Assembly (NCBI GenBank): GCA_030596245.1
Contig: JAUVKN010000006.1
Location: forward strand, 1-30,727
Direction of reading: 5' to 3'
Source of the DNA: Bacteroidia bacterium
Lineage (GTDB): Bacteria; Bacteroidota; Bacteroidia; Bacteroidales; GCA-2748055
DNA length: 30,727 bases
Shown: positions 8,001-15,966 of the stretch, in pieces
Layout: each line of letters starts with the position of its first letter
Numbering within the stretch: position 1 is the first letter of the stretch
The notes under the pieces: model-generated
Database searches by the model: none
What the model saw: the letters and a program-made list of their open reading frames with translations, nothing else
Told to the model about the DNA's origin: nothing
Made by a program: the position numbers and the translations under genes

Positions 8001-8914
8001 CCGATGGTGCCTATCAATCACTGGTGACCCTCAATTTCGATACAATTTATGTAGATGTCCTGGTGAGTGACCAGATCTTCTTCGAAGTGATCGCAGAAGA
8101 CGGTTTAACGATGATCACCTACCAGCTGACTCCGAATGCAGATTCTACGAGTGCATTTGTCACTTCCGATCTGTTCATGGTTGACCAGGCTCAGCTGTTG
8201 ATCAGTCTTGTCCCGGAAGGAACCAACGTGGGTGCATTCCTGGGCAACCTGGTACCCGCTCCGGGCGCTACCTGGGTGCTGCTTGACAAGTATGGCTTCG
8301 AGAGAACCGATGGACTGGTGGTACAGGATGACAAGCTCATTGTTACCGCAGCCGATGGTGTTACCACCAAGGCTTATTACCTCTCTATACTCAACCAGGA
8401 AGCCAACTACCTGGCGTATGTTGTCTCCGAGATCTACCTTGTAGACCAGGATGCACTTACCATCGCCGGTGTAAGAGGCTCCCATTCCGTGGCCGACTTC
8501 AGTGGCAATGTAACTCCCTCTGCTGAGGCAACCATGGAGGTTCAGGATGCTGCTGGTGCAGCTAAAGCCGATGATGTTATGATGGCCGAGGACGACATGC
8601 TGCAGGTAACTGCAGGTAATGGAATCACCGTGGTCACATACACCATTGCATTGGATTATACCGGGATCGGTGACATCACCAATCCTGATATCCGGATCTA
8701 TCCCAATCCAAGTACGGGACTGCTGAACATCGCAGGTGCTGAAATTGGAAGCAGGATCCGCGTATACAATTCAGTGGGTCTGGCTCTGCGCAATGTGGTT
8801 GTTTACAGTGGTGTCGAAGTGATTTCACTGGATGACCAGCCGGGTGGCATGTACTTTATCACCATCAGCAATGGTGATGATTTGGTTGGCCACTTTAAGG
8901 TTATCAAACAGTAA
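5057..8914 (+). CDS. Large T9SS-secreted repeat protein with lamin-tail-like and beta-sandwich repeats
   Basis: I choose the start at 5057, not the upstream in-frame ATG at 4967, because MRQKLLLFLMMVSFGMLYAQ is a clean signal peptide. This gives 1285 aa. Two lamin-tail-domain-like modules are seen: about 24-110 (ITELRYD...YIEITNMG...LAPGESFVLA) and about 583-690 (MVEIVNPGNQPLDLSDYMFF...MQPGDVFVMADI). Six related beta-sandwich repeats end in a recurring motif of the type D-x-L-x-V-T-A-E-D-G-x-T-x-x-Y-x-L: about 366-461, 463-566, 842-927, 933-1026, 1030-1113 and 1117-1199. They resemble cadherin-like beta-sandwich repeats. The C-terminus (1206-1285), starting IRIYPNPSTG and ending GHFKVIKQ, is a type A T9SS sorting domain. 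No catalytic site is recognised. Likely an extracellular or surface-attached adhesin or scaffold; function unknown. Confidence 0.8.
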   Translation: MRQKLLLFLMMVSFGMLYAQDTIRTLVITELRYDRADHAYIEITNMGVDAVNLSEFELLMLTPWNPFPDGAMWPTEPHRVDNQWMMLPDQALAPGESFVLATFHDYEEEQYVKEMNEFGYSYDYGPHVTKPEFYDLADIQLHRSEAPFPDPTDSISTGQQAILEVWQGRETLFLRHHPPGGDSAVVDQVGGEFSDADGTNEDSGYRDVAGMSQATQKATLVRRFDVKQGNLTWIPGNDLAESEWIPIPHVNQWGGEWEVNRAVFWTVGNHGDYNLDETTLTSSTIDINWTDHILTVPWGVRNDDSIMYQFDRVPGLAWHYHYNSGDGAHVDSSFVSVRTGDSLTIYACGNDLDLIKWHIEAAPPTADASIVIPKRGQSDDGDYVGTGAPFDVTDGAAMDSIRDIPFATRADTLYKYLEKAPNASWEIVWVDGNERTDLMDGDILKVTAEDNSVKEYYLKLQKYRESRNAYISAITWPDIPEDYRDFFGWVGDTIPNFLRTKYDYKVQVPWDVDGVPALVAKTEDQNATVQVQRAANLFGTVADRTATFISTAENDTSILTYTVLMEKEKAGTDIQPWNGVPFISQFIFWEEYTNGMVEIVNPGNQPLDLSDYMFFNGYENDPSVAIAGWDAWDARYGKYIPGFKWTNLESEWDVQRSIAVQDLNINPIMQPGDVFVMADIRNSVDDHWYRDQFDIDFNMDTVNGFIDIWGESYQGESAARQWSGANFYMWKILNDSIKLGLKPASDPNDFELIDVFGSGDGSDYAPSGVAAPMISSFARKPGIYVGNPVHNGSFGATEEESEWEEINQSVLQNLGYPWPDWRYAVPDGLGSHFMDDVTIYRSTVSSLLYKVSSGFTMDEEIKGVVTATTVEDLFGNILKADPDQGLSVLSSVDGLLMDSTAAVVNGDTLVVISADSTNVSKYVLEVSDDGLSDDALLVSTEYEITADGATGTVGSMDYGTTLKTVVNNVTVPAGAAFTITDADGAYQSLVTLNFDTIYVDVLVSDQIFFEVIAEDGLTMITYQLTPNADSTSAFVTSDLFMVDQAQLLISLVPEGTNVGAFLGNLVPAPGATWVLLDKYGFERTDGLVVQDDKLIVTAADGVTTKAYYLSILNQEANYLAYVVSEIYLVDQDALTIAGVRGSHSVADFSGNVTPSAEATMEVQDAAGAAKADDVMMAEDDMLQVTAGNGITVVTYTIALDYTGIGDITNPDIRIYPNPSTGLLNIAGAEIGSRIRVYNSVGLALRNVVVYSGVEVISLDDQPGGMYFITISNGDDLVGHFKVIKQ

Positions 8915-8936
8915 TACCAATAAGTAATCGATAGTG

Positions 8937-8973
8937 AATAAGAGCCTGCCCGGTGCAGGCTCTTATTTTTTTT
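8937..8973 (+). terminator. Intrinsic terminator after the T9SS repeat protein
   Basis: A perfect 13-bp stem (8937-8949, AATAAGAGCCTGC, pairing with 8955-8967) has a 5-nt loop CCGGT and runs into eight T residues (8966-8973). It lies 23 bp after the stop of the upstream gene and only 10 bp before the ATG of the sulfatase remnant. It should stop most transcription from the upstream gene. Confidence 0.93.
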
Positions 8974-8983
8974 AGTTCTTACC

Positions 8984-9307
8984 ATGCGGATACTTACTCA
9001 AATTTCTCTGATACTGCTGCTGGTTCCATGCGCTCATTTCGGTCAGGTTCCTGAAAAACTGAACATTCTTTTCATCGCGGTGGATGATCTGAAACCGGTG
9101 ATGGGATGTTACGGTGATACCCTGGTGCATACTCCCCATATGGATGCCATCGCCAGTAAAGGAATTACTTTTACCAAAAACTATTGTCAGCAGGCCATTA
9201 CCGGTCATCGAAATACCATCAAAATCGAACGGCTGGAACCGGGTTTTTACTGGATACGTTTACAGACCGCCCGGAAAATATGGGTGCATGGTTTTACGAA
9301 AAATTAA
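8984..9307 (+). pseudogene. Sulfatase remnant: N-terminus fused in frame to a T9SS sorting-domain tail
   Basis: The ORF is intact but encodes only 107 aa, against roughly 450-600 for a sulfatase. Residues 1-21 are a signal peptide. Residues 25-70 match the start of an iduronate-2-sulfatase-like domain: LNILFIAVDDLKP with metal-ligand Asp34/Asp35, CYGD, HTPHMDAIASKGITFTKNYC, ending at CQQA. The catalytic signature (CxPSR, where Cys becomes formylglycine) should follow at once but is absent. Residues 72-107 instead read like the last strands of a type A T9SS sorting domain (IERLEPGFYWIRLQ, VHGFTKN). The simplest explanation is a large in-frame internal deletion of a sorting-domain-bearing sulfatase, or recombination between two genes, with the junction near 9194-9200. 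No sulfatase activity is possible. The product could still be exported, but a role is doubtful. Confidence 0.8.
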
Positions 9308-9341
9308 ACGGACTACAACAACAGCGAAAATCAGAAACATC

Positions 9342-11315
9342 ATGAACAAGATATTGATCTTATGCGCAACCCTCCTCCTTACAGGAACACTTAATGCGCA
9401 GATTACTCCCCATGAGGCTGTTGCACAGATGAAGCGGGGGATCAACATGGGAAATACACTGGAACCACCCTATGAAGGTGATTGGGCCCCACAAGCTGAA
9501 GAGTATTATTTTGATCTTTACGAAGAGGCTAGTTTCGATGTGGTGAGGGTACCGGTAAGATGGAACAACCATACGTCCACCGTGGTCCCATTCAATATCA
9601 ATGAAACCTGGATGAACCGCGTGGAGGAGATAGTGGAATGGGGACTGTCGAGGGATCTCTATGTGGTGATCAATGCCCATCATGAAGAGTGGATCAAAGA
9701 GGATTATGCCAGTGCCACCAACCGTGCACGTTTTGACAGCATCTGGTCACAAATAGCCGTCAGGTTCCAGGATAAGCCGGACAAACTTATTTTCGAGATC
9801 ATCAATGAACCCTATGGCCTGTCAAAGGCACAGAACGATGAACTGCACCAGCGAGTGCTCTCCATCATCCGGCGGAGCAATCCCACCAGGAATGTGATCA
9901 TCCAGGGACACAACTGGGGTGGATCCGATGAATTGATCGAGATGGCCGTCCCGGTGGACGATTACCTCATCGGGTCATTTCATTCCTATGATCCCTGGCC
10001 TTTCGGCCTGGAGGGAACCGGAACCTTTGGAGACCCCTGGCAGATCCAGGTCCTTGATAACAAATTTTCCGAAGTAAAGAGCTGGTCAGATCAACACAAC
10101 ATCCCCGTATTCCTGGGTGAGTTCGGCTGCAACAGGATTGCTGATTACAATTCAAGGATGAATCATTACAGGGCCTATGTGAACCTCTCCCTGAAATATG
10201 GTTTTACTTCCTGTTCCTGGGATGACGGCGGTAATTTCAGGATCCTTCTCAGAGGGTCAGGTTGTTGGGATGAGGTTAAGGATATTCTTATCTATTGTTC
10301 GCCAGAATCGCCCACCATTCAGAAGTTCTCCATAGAACAGGACACCTTGATCAATATAGAGTGGAGCAATGGCACAGGTGATCATGACAGCATATTTATT
10401 GAACGCCGAACCGGTGTAGAACAGTACACAAGGATTGCCTCACTAAATCCTGACACTACCAGTTTCCTGGATATGAAGCCGGTTCCAAATAGATACCATC
10501 ACTACAGGATCATTGCGCACTATAACACAGGAGAGATAACCCATTCTCATCCCCAAAGGGTCTACCTGAAGGAGTACATACCCAAAGTCAGAGGCTATTT
10601 CCTTGGGGTACCGCTACCTATCCCCGGGACCATTGAGGCCGAGGATTTTGACACTGGCGGTGAAGGGCTCTCTTACCATGACATGGACCAAAAAAACATT
10701 GCAGGGGCATACCGGCCCGATGAAGCAGTGGATATTTACGACAGGAATGGCGATGGATACCACATTGGGAATGCATTGCCGGGTGAATGGTACGAATACT
10801 CCGTGAACGTTGAACGGGAGGGAGAATACTTTATAGGTGTTCATCTTGCTGCTGTCCAGGCCGGTGGCAGATTCCTGATCACAATTGGAGAAGCAGCCTC
10901 AGATACACTGGAAGCCCTTAACTCCAACAGCTTCCTGGATACAGAGGCGGTCTCCTTCAGCATCTCCCTGGCTGCGGGAGAGCAGATCATGCGATTCACC
11001 GTTATCAGCCAACCACTGTTCAATATAGATAAAATCGACTTTACGCTGAATACCACCGGGCTTAATCCCTCTTTAAAAGATGCAGCGGATTTGATGGTGT
11101 ATCAGGAACAAGGAGGGGATCTGATCATCACATTGAATGATCATGCCCCCATAGAACTGATCTCTATGTATAACCTTTCAGGAGCAGTGGTCTGCTCTGT
11201 ACAGAATCCGGATCGCCCTTGCCGCTTATCCACAGATGGAATGGGAAAGGGTATCTATATCATCAAAGCATTCTCCAGGGAACGTGTGCACCATGCTAAA
11301 ACTCTAATCAGGTAG
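9342..11315 (+). CDS. T9SS-secreted GH5 glycanase with CBM6-like domain
   Basis: The start at 9342 is chosen because MNKILILCATLLLTGTLNAQ is a signal peptide; the longer frame from 9114 only overlaps the remnant upstream. The product is 657 aa. The GH5 barrel (about 22-320) has RGINMGNTLEPP (32-43), VINAHHEEW (109-117), the acid/base in IINEPYG (Glu156), HSYDPWPF (214-221), the nucleophile in FLGEFGCN (Glu260) and a Trp near 293. A fibronectin-III-like linker (about 323-412) follows, then a CBM6-type carbohydrate-binding domain (about 428-570; GTIEAEDFD at 429-437, GEWYEYSVNV, NIDKIDFTL) and a divergent T9SS sorting domain (about 580-657). GH5 enzymes cleave beta-1,4-glucans, mannans or related chains; the subfamily was not assigned. 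It ends 4 bp before the beta-helix gene, so the two are co-transcribed. Confidence 0.9.
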   Translation: MNKILILCATLLLTGTLNAQITPHEAVAQMKRGINMGNTLEPPYEGDWAPQAEEYYFDLYEEASFDVVRVPVRWNNHTSTVVPFNINETWMNRVEEIVEWGLSRDLYVVINAHHEEWIKEDYASATNRARFDSIWSQIAVRFQDKPDKLIFEIINEPYGLSKAQNDELHQRVLSIIRRSNPTRNVIIQGHNWGGSDELIEMAVPVDDYLIGSFHSYDPWPFGLEGTGTFGDPWQIQVLDNKFSEVKSWSDQHNIPVFLGEFGCNRIADYNSRMNHYRAYVNLSLKYGFTSCSWDDGGNFRILLRGSGCWDEVKDILIYCSPESPTIQKFSIEQDTLINIEWSNGTGDHDSIFIERRTGVEQYTRIASLNPDTTSFLDMKPVPNRYHHYRIIAHYNTGEITHSHPQRVYLKEYIPKVRGYFLGVPLPIPGTIEAEDFDTGGEGLSYHDMDQKNIAGAYRPDEAVDIYDRNGDGYHIGNALPGEWYEYSVNVEREGEYFIGVHLAAVQAGGRFLITIGEAASDTLEALNSNSFLDTEAVSFSISLAAGEQIMRFTVISQPLFNIDKIDFTLNTTGLNPSLKDAADLMVYQEQGGDLIITLNDHAPIELISMYNLSGAVVCSVQNPDRPCRLSTDGMGKGIYIIKAFSRERVHHAKTLIR

Positions 11316-11319
11316 TCCT

Positions 11320-13926
11320 ATGAAATATATATCTTCGATCGTTTTGTTATTCTGTATTGTCTTCCAGACACAATCCTTTGGCCAGAATGAATGGCGCAGC
11401 ACTCTCTATCCTGAAAACTGGAAGCCTGGTTTCAGGGATGCAGAGGGAAGGTTCCTGCATGATTTCTCATACGCGGGATACCATAGCGGAAACAAACCGG
11501 TGCCACATATTACAGAGAATATTGTGGATGTGACCCAGGCACCCTATCATGCCGATCATACGGGTGTAGCAGATGTCACAGGGATCCTGCAAAAGGCCCT
11601 GGACGATGTGGGAGCGTCCGGAGGGGGCGTTGTATTTCTCCCATCGGGCACTTACAGAATAAAGATACCGGTAAGTGAAGACCATGGCCTGGTCATTTCC
11701 CATGACAATACCGTATTACGTGGGGCCGGACCGGACTCTACTTTTCTTTTTCACGATGAATCCTACATGAGGTTCAAAGAGCTCATTTATGTGAGCGGAG
11801 GATATTCAAGCTGGTTCAGTCCCCAAGGAACCACCTCCCAGATCCGGGTGAATCTGAATTTGCCCACACGCGTGATCCCTGTAAAGTCAGTCGCAGGATT
11901 TCAGGCAGGTGACCAGGTGATCATTAACTCCATTCCCACTGACGGGTTCATTGAAGAACATGGCATGGCAGGGATCTGGACCATGTCGGCCATCAAGGGG
12001 GTGGCATTCAAACGCCGCATCGATTCTATTGATGCCATCCGCAACCTGCTGATCCTTGACACCCCCACCCGCTATTCGCTGAAGACAAGAGATGTAGCCA
12101 GGGTGTATCATGCCAAAGATCACCTGGTGGAGTGCGGAATTGAAAGTCTTTCCATCGGAAACAGGGAGAATCCCAAGGCAGGTTGGGATGAAGAGTCCTG
12201 GGCCACCAGCGGAACAGGGGCTTTCGATGTTCACTTCTCCCATGCCATCAAGTTTGAATACAGCGAAAACTGCTGGGTGAGGAAGGTACACACATACAAG
12301 CCCGGGGTGAACAGTCAGGACATTCACCTGCTCTCCAATTGCCTCCAGTTGAACATGTGCAGGCACATCACCGTGGATTCCTGTGATTTCCAGAAACCCC
12401 AGTATGAAGGTGGCGGTGGGAATGGTTACATGTACACCCTGCAATCCAACGACTGCCTGATCAAAAACAGCAGGGCCAATCACAGCCGGCACAATTACGA
12501 TTTCAAGTATCCCTACAGCAACGGGAATGTGATTTACAACTGTCGCGGGGAAAACTCAAAATATTCCAGCGATTTTCACATGTACCTGAGCATGTCCAAC
12601 CTGTTCGACAAATGCACCATTGATGGGGATTACCTGGAAGCCATGTTCCGGCCCTACGGGGAACCTGCCATCCATGGCTACTCCTCTACCCAGTCGGTTT
12701 TTTACAATACCACCGGTGAGAGTTATCATCCCGACAGGGATTACATTGTCGATTCAAGACAATATCAGTGGGGCTATGTGATTGGCACTTCAGGACCTGC
12801 TTATGTGGTCAAAACCGATCCTGTTTCAGGTATAATGAACGGTTACACTTTTGACACTTCACCACGGGATTTTGTGGAAGGAGTAGGCGAAGGAACAGAC
12901 CTGAGACCCCAATCCCTGTACCTTGACCAGCTAAACAAGAGAGAGAATGACGCTGCAAAGCTTCACTTTTATGAGGTGGAGGTGATAGCCAGAAATTCTG
13001 AAACCGGCGAAGTACTGTCAGGGTGCGAGATCACCATCTATGAAACGTCGCAACTGACCGGTGGATCGGGCAGTACTGTTTTTCAAAGTGTTCCGGAGAT
13101 GTTTATCCTTGAAGCTCAGAAGGAGTTCTACCTTGACTACAGACAAAGACAATTCGTCATTTACAGCGATACGGTGCTGACCATTCATTTGAATGAGAAA
13201 AATTTCAATGTTACAATGACGCTTCTTGATGCACTGAGCCAGGATCCATTCTGGGGAGTAGCCATCACCCTGGATGAATCCGTTGAGGTGACCAACGATG
13301 AGGGGAAAGCCTACTTCAATGTCCCTGCCGGGATGAAAAATTATTCGTTCCAGAAGATCTCCTACCAGGCCGAATCGGGCACCATTGAGATCGTTTCGGA
13401 TACGGTGATCCAATTTCTCCTGACCCGCACCCATGCCGATGTGAAGATCTGGATGAAGGAGGGGACTACGCCGGTAAACAATGTGGTGGTGAATGTGGGC
13501 GAAAACTCCCTTACCAGCTCAGCGCTGGGATTAACCAACTTCAAGCAGCTTCCCATAGGTGAAACATACCACTTTACAGCTAACAAGGAGGGATATGAAT
13601 TGAACGAAGGGGAGTTTCATCTCACCACTGATACAGCCATCTATCTGTCTATGGAAAGGATCTCCACGGTAAACTCCAGCCTGGATAATTCAGAAGGGAT
13701 CCGTCTCTGGCCCAATCCTGCAAATGAAATCCTCTATTGTAATATACCTGATAATCTTAGAATCACCTCTTTGAGAATAACTGATATGATGGGCAGGGTG
13801 ATCCAGACTCAGAAAACAGAAGGAGATATAACAAGGGTCAACCTGGAAAATTACCCTCCTGGTGTCTACCTGTTAATTCCGGTAGGCGACCAAATCGAAG
13901 GACACCTGTCATTTACCAAGAAATAA
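11320..13926 (+). CDS. T9SS-secreted pectate-lyase-3-like beta-helix protein
   Basis: An 868-aa protein with a signal peptide (1-22, ending SFGQ). Residues about 65-490 form a right-handed parallel beta-helix of the pectate-lyase-3/GH28-related type: ILQKALDDVGASGGGVVFLP resembles the family's N-terminal capping strand, followed by many N-x-x-x-C/I coil repeats and an asparagine/histidine-rich face (HSRHNYDFKY, SDFHMYLS). Three beta-sandwich domains of the carboxypeptidase-regulatory type follow (about 548-627, 628-705, 706-783), then a T9SS sorting domain (about 785-868; IRLWPNPANE, ending GHLSFTKK). The fold points to a polysaccharide lyase or hydrolase, but the catalytic residues could not be identified and pectin need not be the substrate. 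It is co-transcribed with the GH5 gene and ends before the hairpin cluster at 13937. Confidence 0.82.
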   Translation: MKYISSIVLLFCIVFQTQSFGQNEWRSTLYPENWKPGFRDAEGRFLHDFSYAGYHSGNKPVPHITENIVDVTQAPYHADHTGVADVTGILQKALDDVGASGGGVVFLPSGTYRIKIPVSEDHGLVISHDNTVLRGAGPDSTFLFHDESYMRFKELIYVSGGYSSWFSPQGTTSQIRVNLNLPTRVIPVKSVAGFQAGDQVIINSIPTDGFIEEHGMAGIWTMSAIKGVAFKRRIDSIDAIRNLLILDTPTRYSLKTRDVARVYHAKDHLVECGIESLSIGNRENPKAGWDEESWATSGTGAFDVHFSHAIKFEYSENCWVRKVHTYKPGVNSQDIHLLSNCLQLNMCRHITVDSCDFQKPQYEGGGGNGYMYTLQSNDCLIKNSRANHSRHNYDFKYPYSNGNVIYNCRGENSKYSSDFHMYLSMSNLFDKCTIDGDYLEAMFRPYGEPAIHGYSSTQSVFYNTTGESYHPDRDYIVDSRQYQWGYVIGTSGPAYVVKTDPVSGIMNGYTFDTSPRDFVEGVGEGTDLRPQSLYLDQLNKRENDAAKLHFYEVEVIARNSETGEVLSGCEITIYETSQLTGGSGSTVFQSVPEMFILEAQKEFYLDYRQRQFVIYSDTVLTIHLNEKNFNVTMTLLDALSQDPFWGVAITLDESVEVTNDEGKAYFNVPAGMKNYSFQKISYQAESGTIEIVSDTVIQFLLTRTHADVKIWMKEGTTPVNNVVVNVGENSLTSSALGLTNFKQLPIGETYHFTANKEGYELNEGEFHLTTDTAIYLSMERISTVNSSLDNSEGIRLWPNPANEILYCNIPDNLRITSLRITDMMGRVIQTQKTEGDITRVNLENYPPGVYLLIPVGDQIEGHLSFTKK

Positions 13927-13936
13927 TCCAAACAAA

Positions 13937-14099
13937 GATCTCCCGGATTTTAAACGTAGATGCCTACAATCCGTTTTTTTGGAAACGGATTTAAGCATCG
14001 GTTGAAAATCCGGGAGATAGGAAACGGATTTAAGCATTGGTTGAAAATCCGTTTTTTTTTGGAAACGGATTTAAGCATCGGTTGAAAATTCGGGAGATT
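13937..14099. repeat. Nested palindromic repeat cluster between convergent genes, probable bidirectional terminator
   Basis: This is the 184-bp gap between convergent genes. Three direct copies of a unit starting GGAAACGGATTTAAGCATYG lie at 13981-14019, 14020-14060 and 14061-14099; an inverted, diverged copy lies at 13938-13976. The inverted and first direct copies form a long imperfect hairpin. Its outer stem is a perfect 14 bp (13938-13951 ATCTCCCGGATTTT with 14005-14018), and its inner stem is 9 bp (13968-13976 AATCCGTTT with 13983-13991). A second hairpin pairs 14045-14054 with 14063-14072 (10 bp). T runs of 7 and 9 sit in the loops, so transcripts from both sides could end here. Confidence 0.85.
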
Positions 14100-14110
14100 G
14101 GAATGGTTTG

Positions 14111-15955
14111 TTACTCATCGAAGTAGTCGATGTACCAGTTACTCTCATCCAGGAGCAGATTGTAGATATGGTCACGCTGACTCACTGGAAATTTTTGCGA
14201 GACCATTTTTGCCAGGAAAGATGGATCATTCCGTCGTTTCGCAATCCGCATCAGGTCATAGAATCTCTCTCCCTCAAAAGCCAGTTCCCTGGACTTTTCT
14301 TCAAGGATGCGCTCTTCAAGGTAATGCTGCTTGCCAAGAAAATTCCCTGTGAGATCGAGGTACCCTGTGATTTCATTGGTAAAAGGATCGTGAATTAAAT
14401 TTATATTCCCAACTCCTATCCCATCTGAATCCCTACCCAGTCCGATCCGGCCCCTGATACCAAGCTGCTCCCTGTTTGGATTAATGGTGTAATTGCTTCC
14501 ATTATTGACTATTTTGATCGCTTCACCAGTATTCGTGGATATCAGGTTATTCTGTTCGAAGGCCCAGTAGGTATAAATCTCAGCCATGTTAAGGTGAATG
14601 CCTGCAGCACGGTAAATGATGTAGCTGGCATCCTGGTCGAACAGGGTCCTGCCGATGGAATACTTGAAGATCACAGTATCCATACCCTCCATGATGGCCC
14701 TTGAACTCCGGTCATCTTCCTTGGCCCTCAGCTGGAACATGTTAACGTAATCATCTTCACTGATGGGAACTCCGTTCCTGACATAAAGGTATGAACGTCC
14801 CATACCCCTGTGAAAATCCGTGGGGTAACCGACGAAGATCATTTTTGATTTCTCAGGATGGACCAGGTCCTCACTAAGGATCTGGTACCTCCAGGTTGCC
14901 TCCCAATTAAAAACTGCCTGGTAGGAAGGTTTCAGCATATAGTTATGAGGCGACCAGGTTTCAAAGAAAGACTGGAACTGGTTCTGCTGGAAATTGGTTT
15001 TATTGAACCATATGGTGTAGATGTGCTCCCGGCTGTCAATATTGGTAAAAATGTTGTGCCAGTTCGACATTCCAAAACTATTGTCCAGGTGGTACCTCCT
15101 GTTCTCAGAAGCATTGTACATGATCGCTTCATAGTGATCAGCCGCCTTGACCAAATCACCCTGGGTCAGGTACATCTGTCCCAACAGTGCATGCCTTGCC
15201 CACTCATTCCAGATGGTAACCTCCCATGAAATATCATTGTTGTCAATGTAATGGTTCACACCCACTGCCTTCACATCATTTTCAAGCTGGTTGGAAAAAA
15301 CATCGACCACCATCTCCAGATCATAGTATTGCTTTTCAAGTTCAATGGGCTTATTTAGGATGGTATCGTTGTAATAGCCGTCTCTTGAAAAGCTGATATA
15401 CACACTATCAATGTACGTACCCGAGGAGTTTACATACTGCTCAATCTCATCATATGTAGCGAGGGACTCATGAATGAAAGGAACCTTGCCATAGATACGT
15501 ACCGCATTGAAATAGGCCCAGGCCCTCATGCAGAGGGCCTCTCCATATAGCTTGTCATAGTTGGAGACCGGGTTGTCCGGATCGAGAACTTCGGGATGTT
15601 CGTCCTGCAGGATCTTTATGAAATTATTGCTGGCGGAGATCAACTTAAACAGATTGACCGGAGAAGCATACTCATTGGTCCTTGAAACACTGAAGGCGTA
15701 AATCTCCACCATATCAGCAGTGGCTGTGGGGGTGATACTCACCAGGTCTCCCCTGAGTTCCCCCAACATAAAAAGTTGCTCCACCAGTTTCTGCTGCAGT
15801 CCATACATTCCCATTTCGACAGAACGATATTCATACCAGTCATCAAAAAGCCGCTCCTCCGTGATGTTTAACTCCTGCACAGGATTAAGGAATTTCTCAC
15901 ATGAGGAAACCAGTATCACCGATAACACCAGAAAACCTATTATCTTACCTCTCAT
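14111..15955 (-). CDS. SusD/RagB-family surface lipoprotein (last gene of FAS1-SusCD operon)
   Basis: A 614-aa SusD-like nutrient-binding lipoprotein, the lid of a SusC channel. The lipobox is VSSC with Cys19 lipidated, and the acidic +2 residue (CEK) is compatible with surface export. SusD hallmarks are LGELRGD (64-70), YGEALCMRAWAYFNAVRIYG (137-156), a TPR-type helical core, and the C-terminal EKSRELAFEGERFYDLMRIA segment near residue 570. It is longer than the 489-aa SusD in the same operon, with inserted material in the middle. It follows its SusC partner by 11 bp. The ligand is not predictable; SusD proteins usually bind oligosaccharides, but RagB-like members bind peptides. Confidence 0.92.
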   Translation of the reverse strand: MRGKIIGFLVLSVILVSSCEKFLNPVQELNITEERLFDDWYEYRSVEMGMYGLQQKLVEQLFMLGELRGDLVSITPTATADMVEIYAFSVSRTNEYASPVNLFKLISASNNFIKILQDEHPEVLDPDNPVSNYDKLYGEALCMRAWAYFNAVRIYGKVPFIHESLATYDEIEQYVNSSGTYIDSVYISFSRDGYYNDTILNKPIELEKQYYDLEMVVDVFSNQLENDVKAVGVNHYIDNNDISWEVTIWNEWARHALLGQMYLTQGDLVKAADHYEAIMYNASENRRYHLDNSFGMSNWHNIFTNIDSREHIYTIWFNKTNFQQNQFQSFFETWSPHNYMLKPSYQAVFNWEATWRYQILSEDLVHPEKSKMIFVGYPTDFHRGMGRSYLYVRNGVPISEDDYVNMFQLRAKEDDRSSRAIMEGMDTVIFKYSIGRTLFDQDASYIIYRAAGIHLNMAEIYTYWAFEQNNLISTNTGEAIKIVNNGSNYTINPNREQLGIRGRIGLGRDSDGIGVGNINLIHDPFTNEITGYLDLTGNFLGKQHYLEERILEEKSRELAFEGERFYDLMRIAKRRNDPSFLAKMVSQKFPVSQRDHIYNLLLDESNWYIDYFDE

Positions 15956-15966
15956 TGTATTACCTT

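Noticed and set aside
9114..9341. A longer start for the GH5 enzyme inside the sulfatase remnant
   Set aside because: The extension is the remnant read in another frame, and a proper signal peptide starts at 9342.
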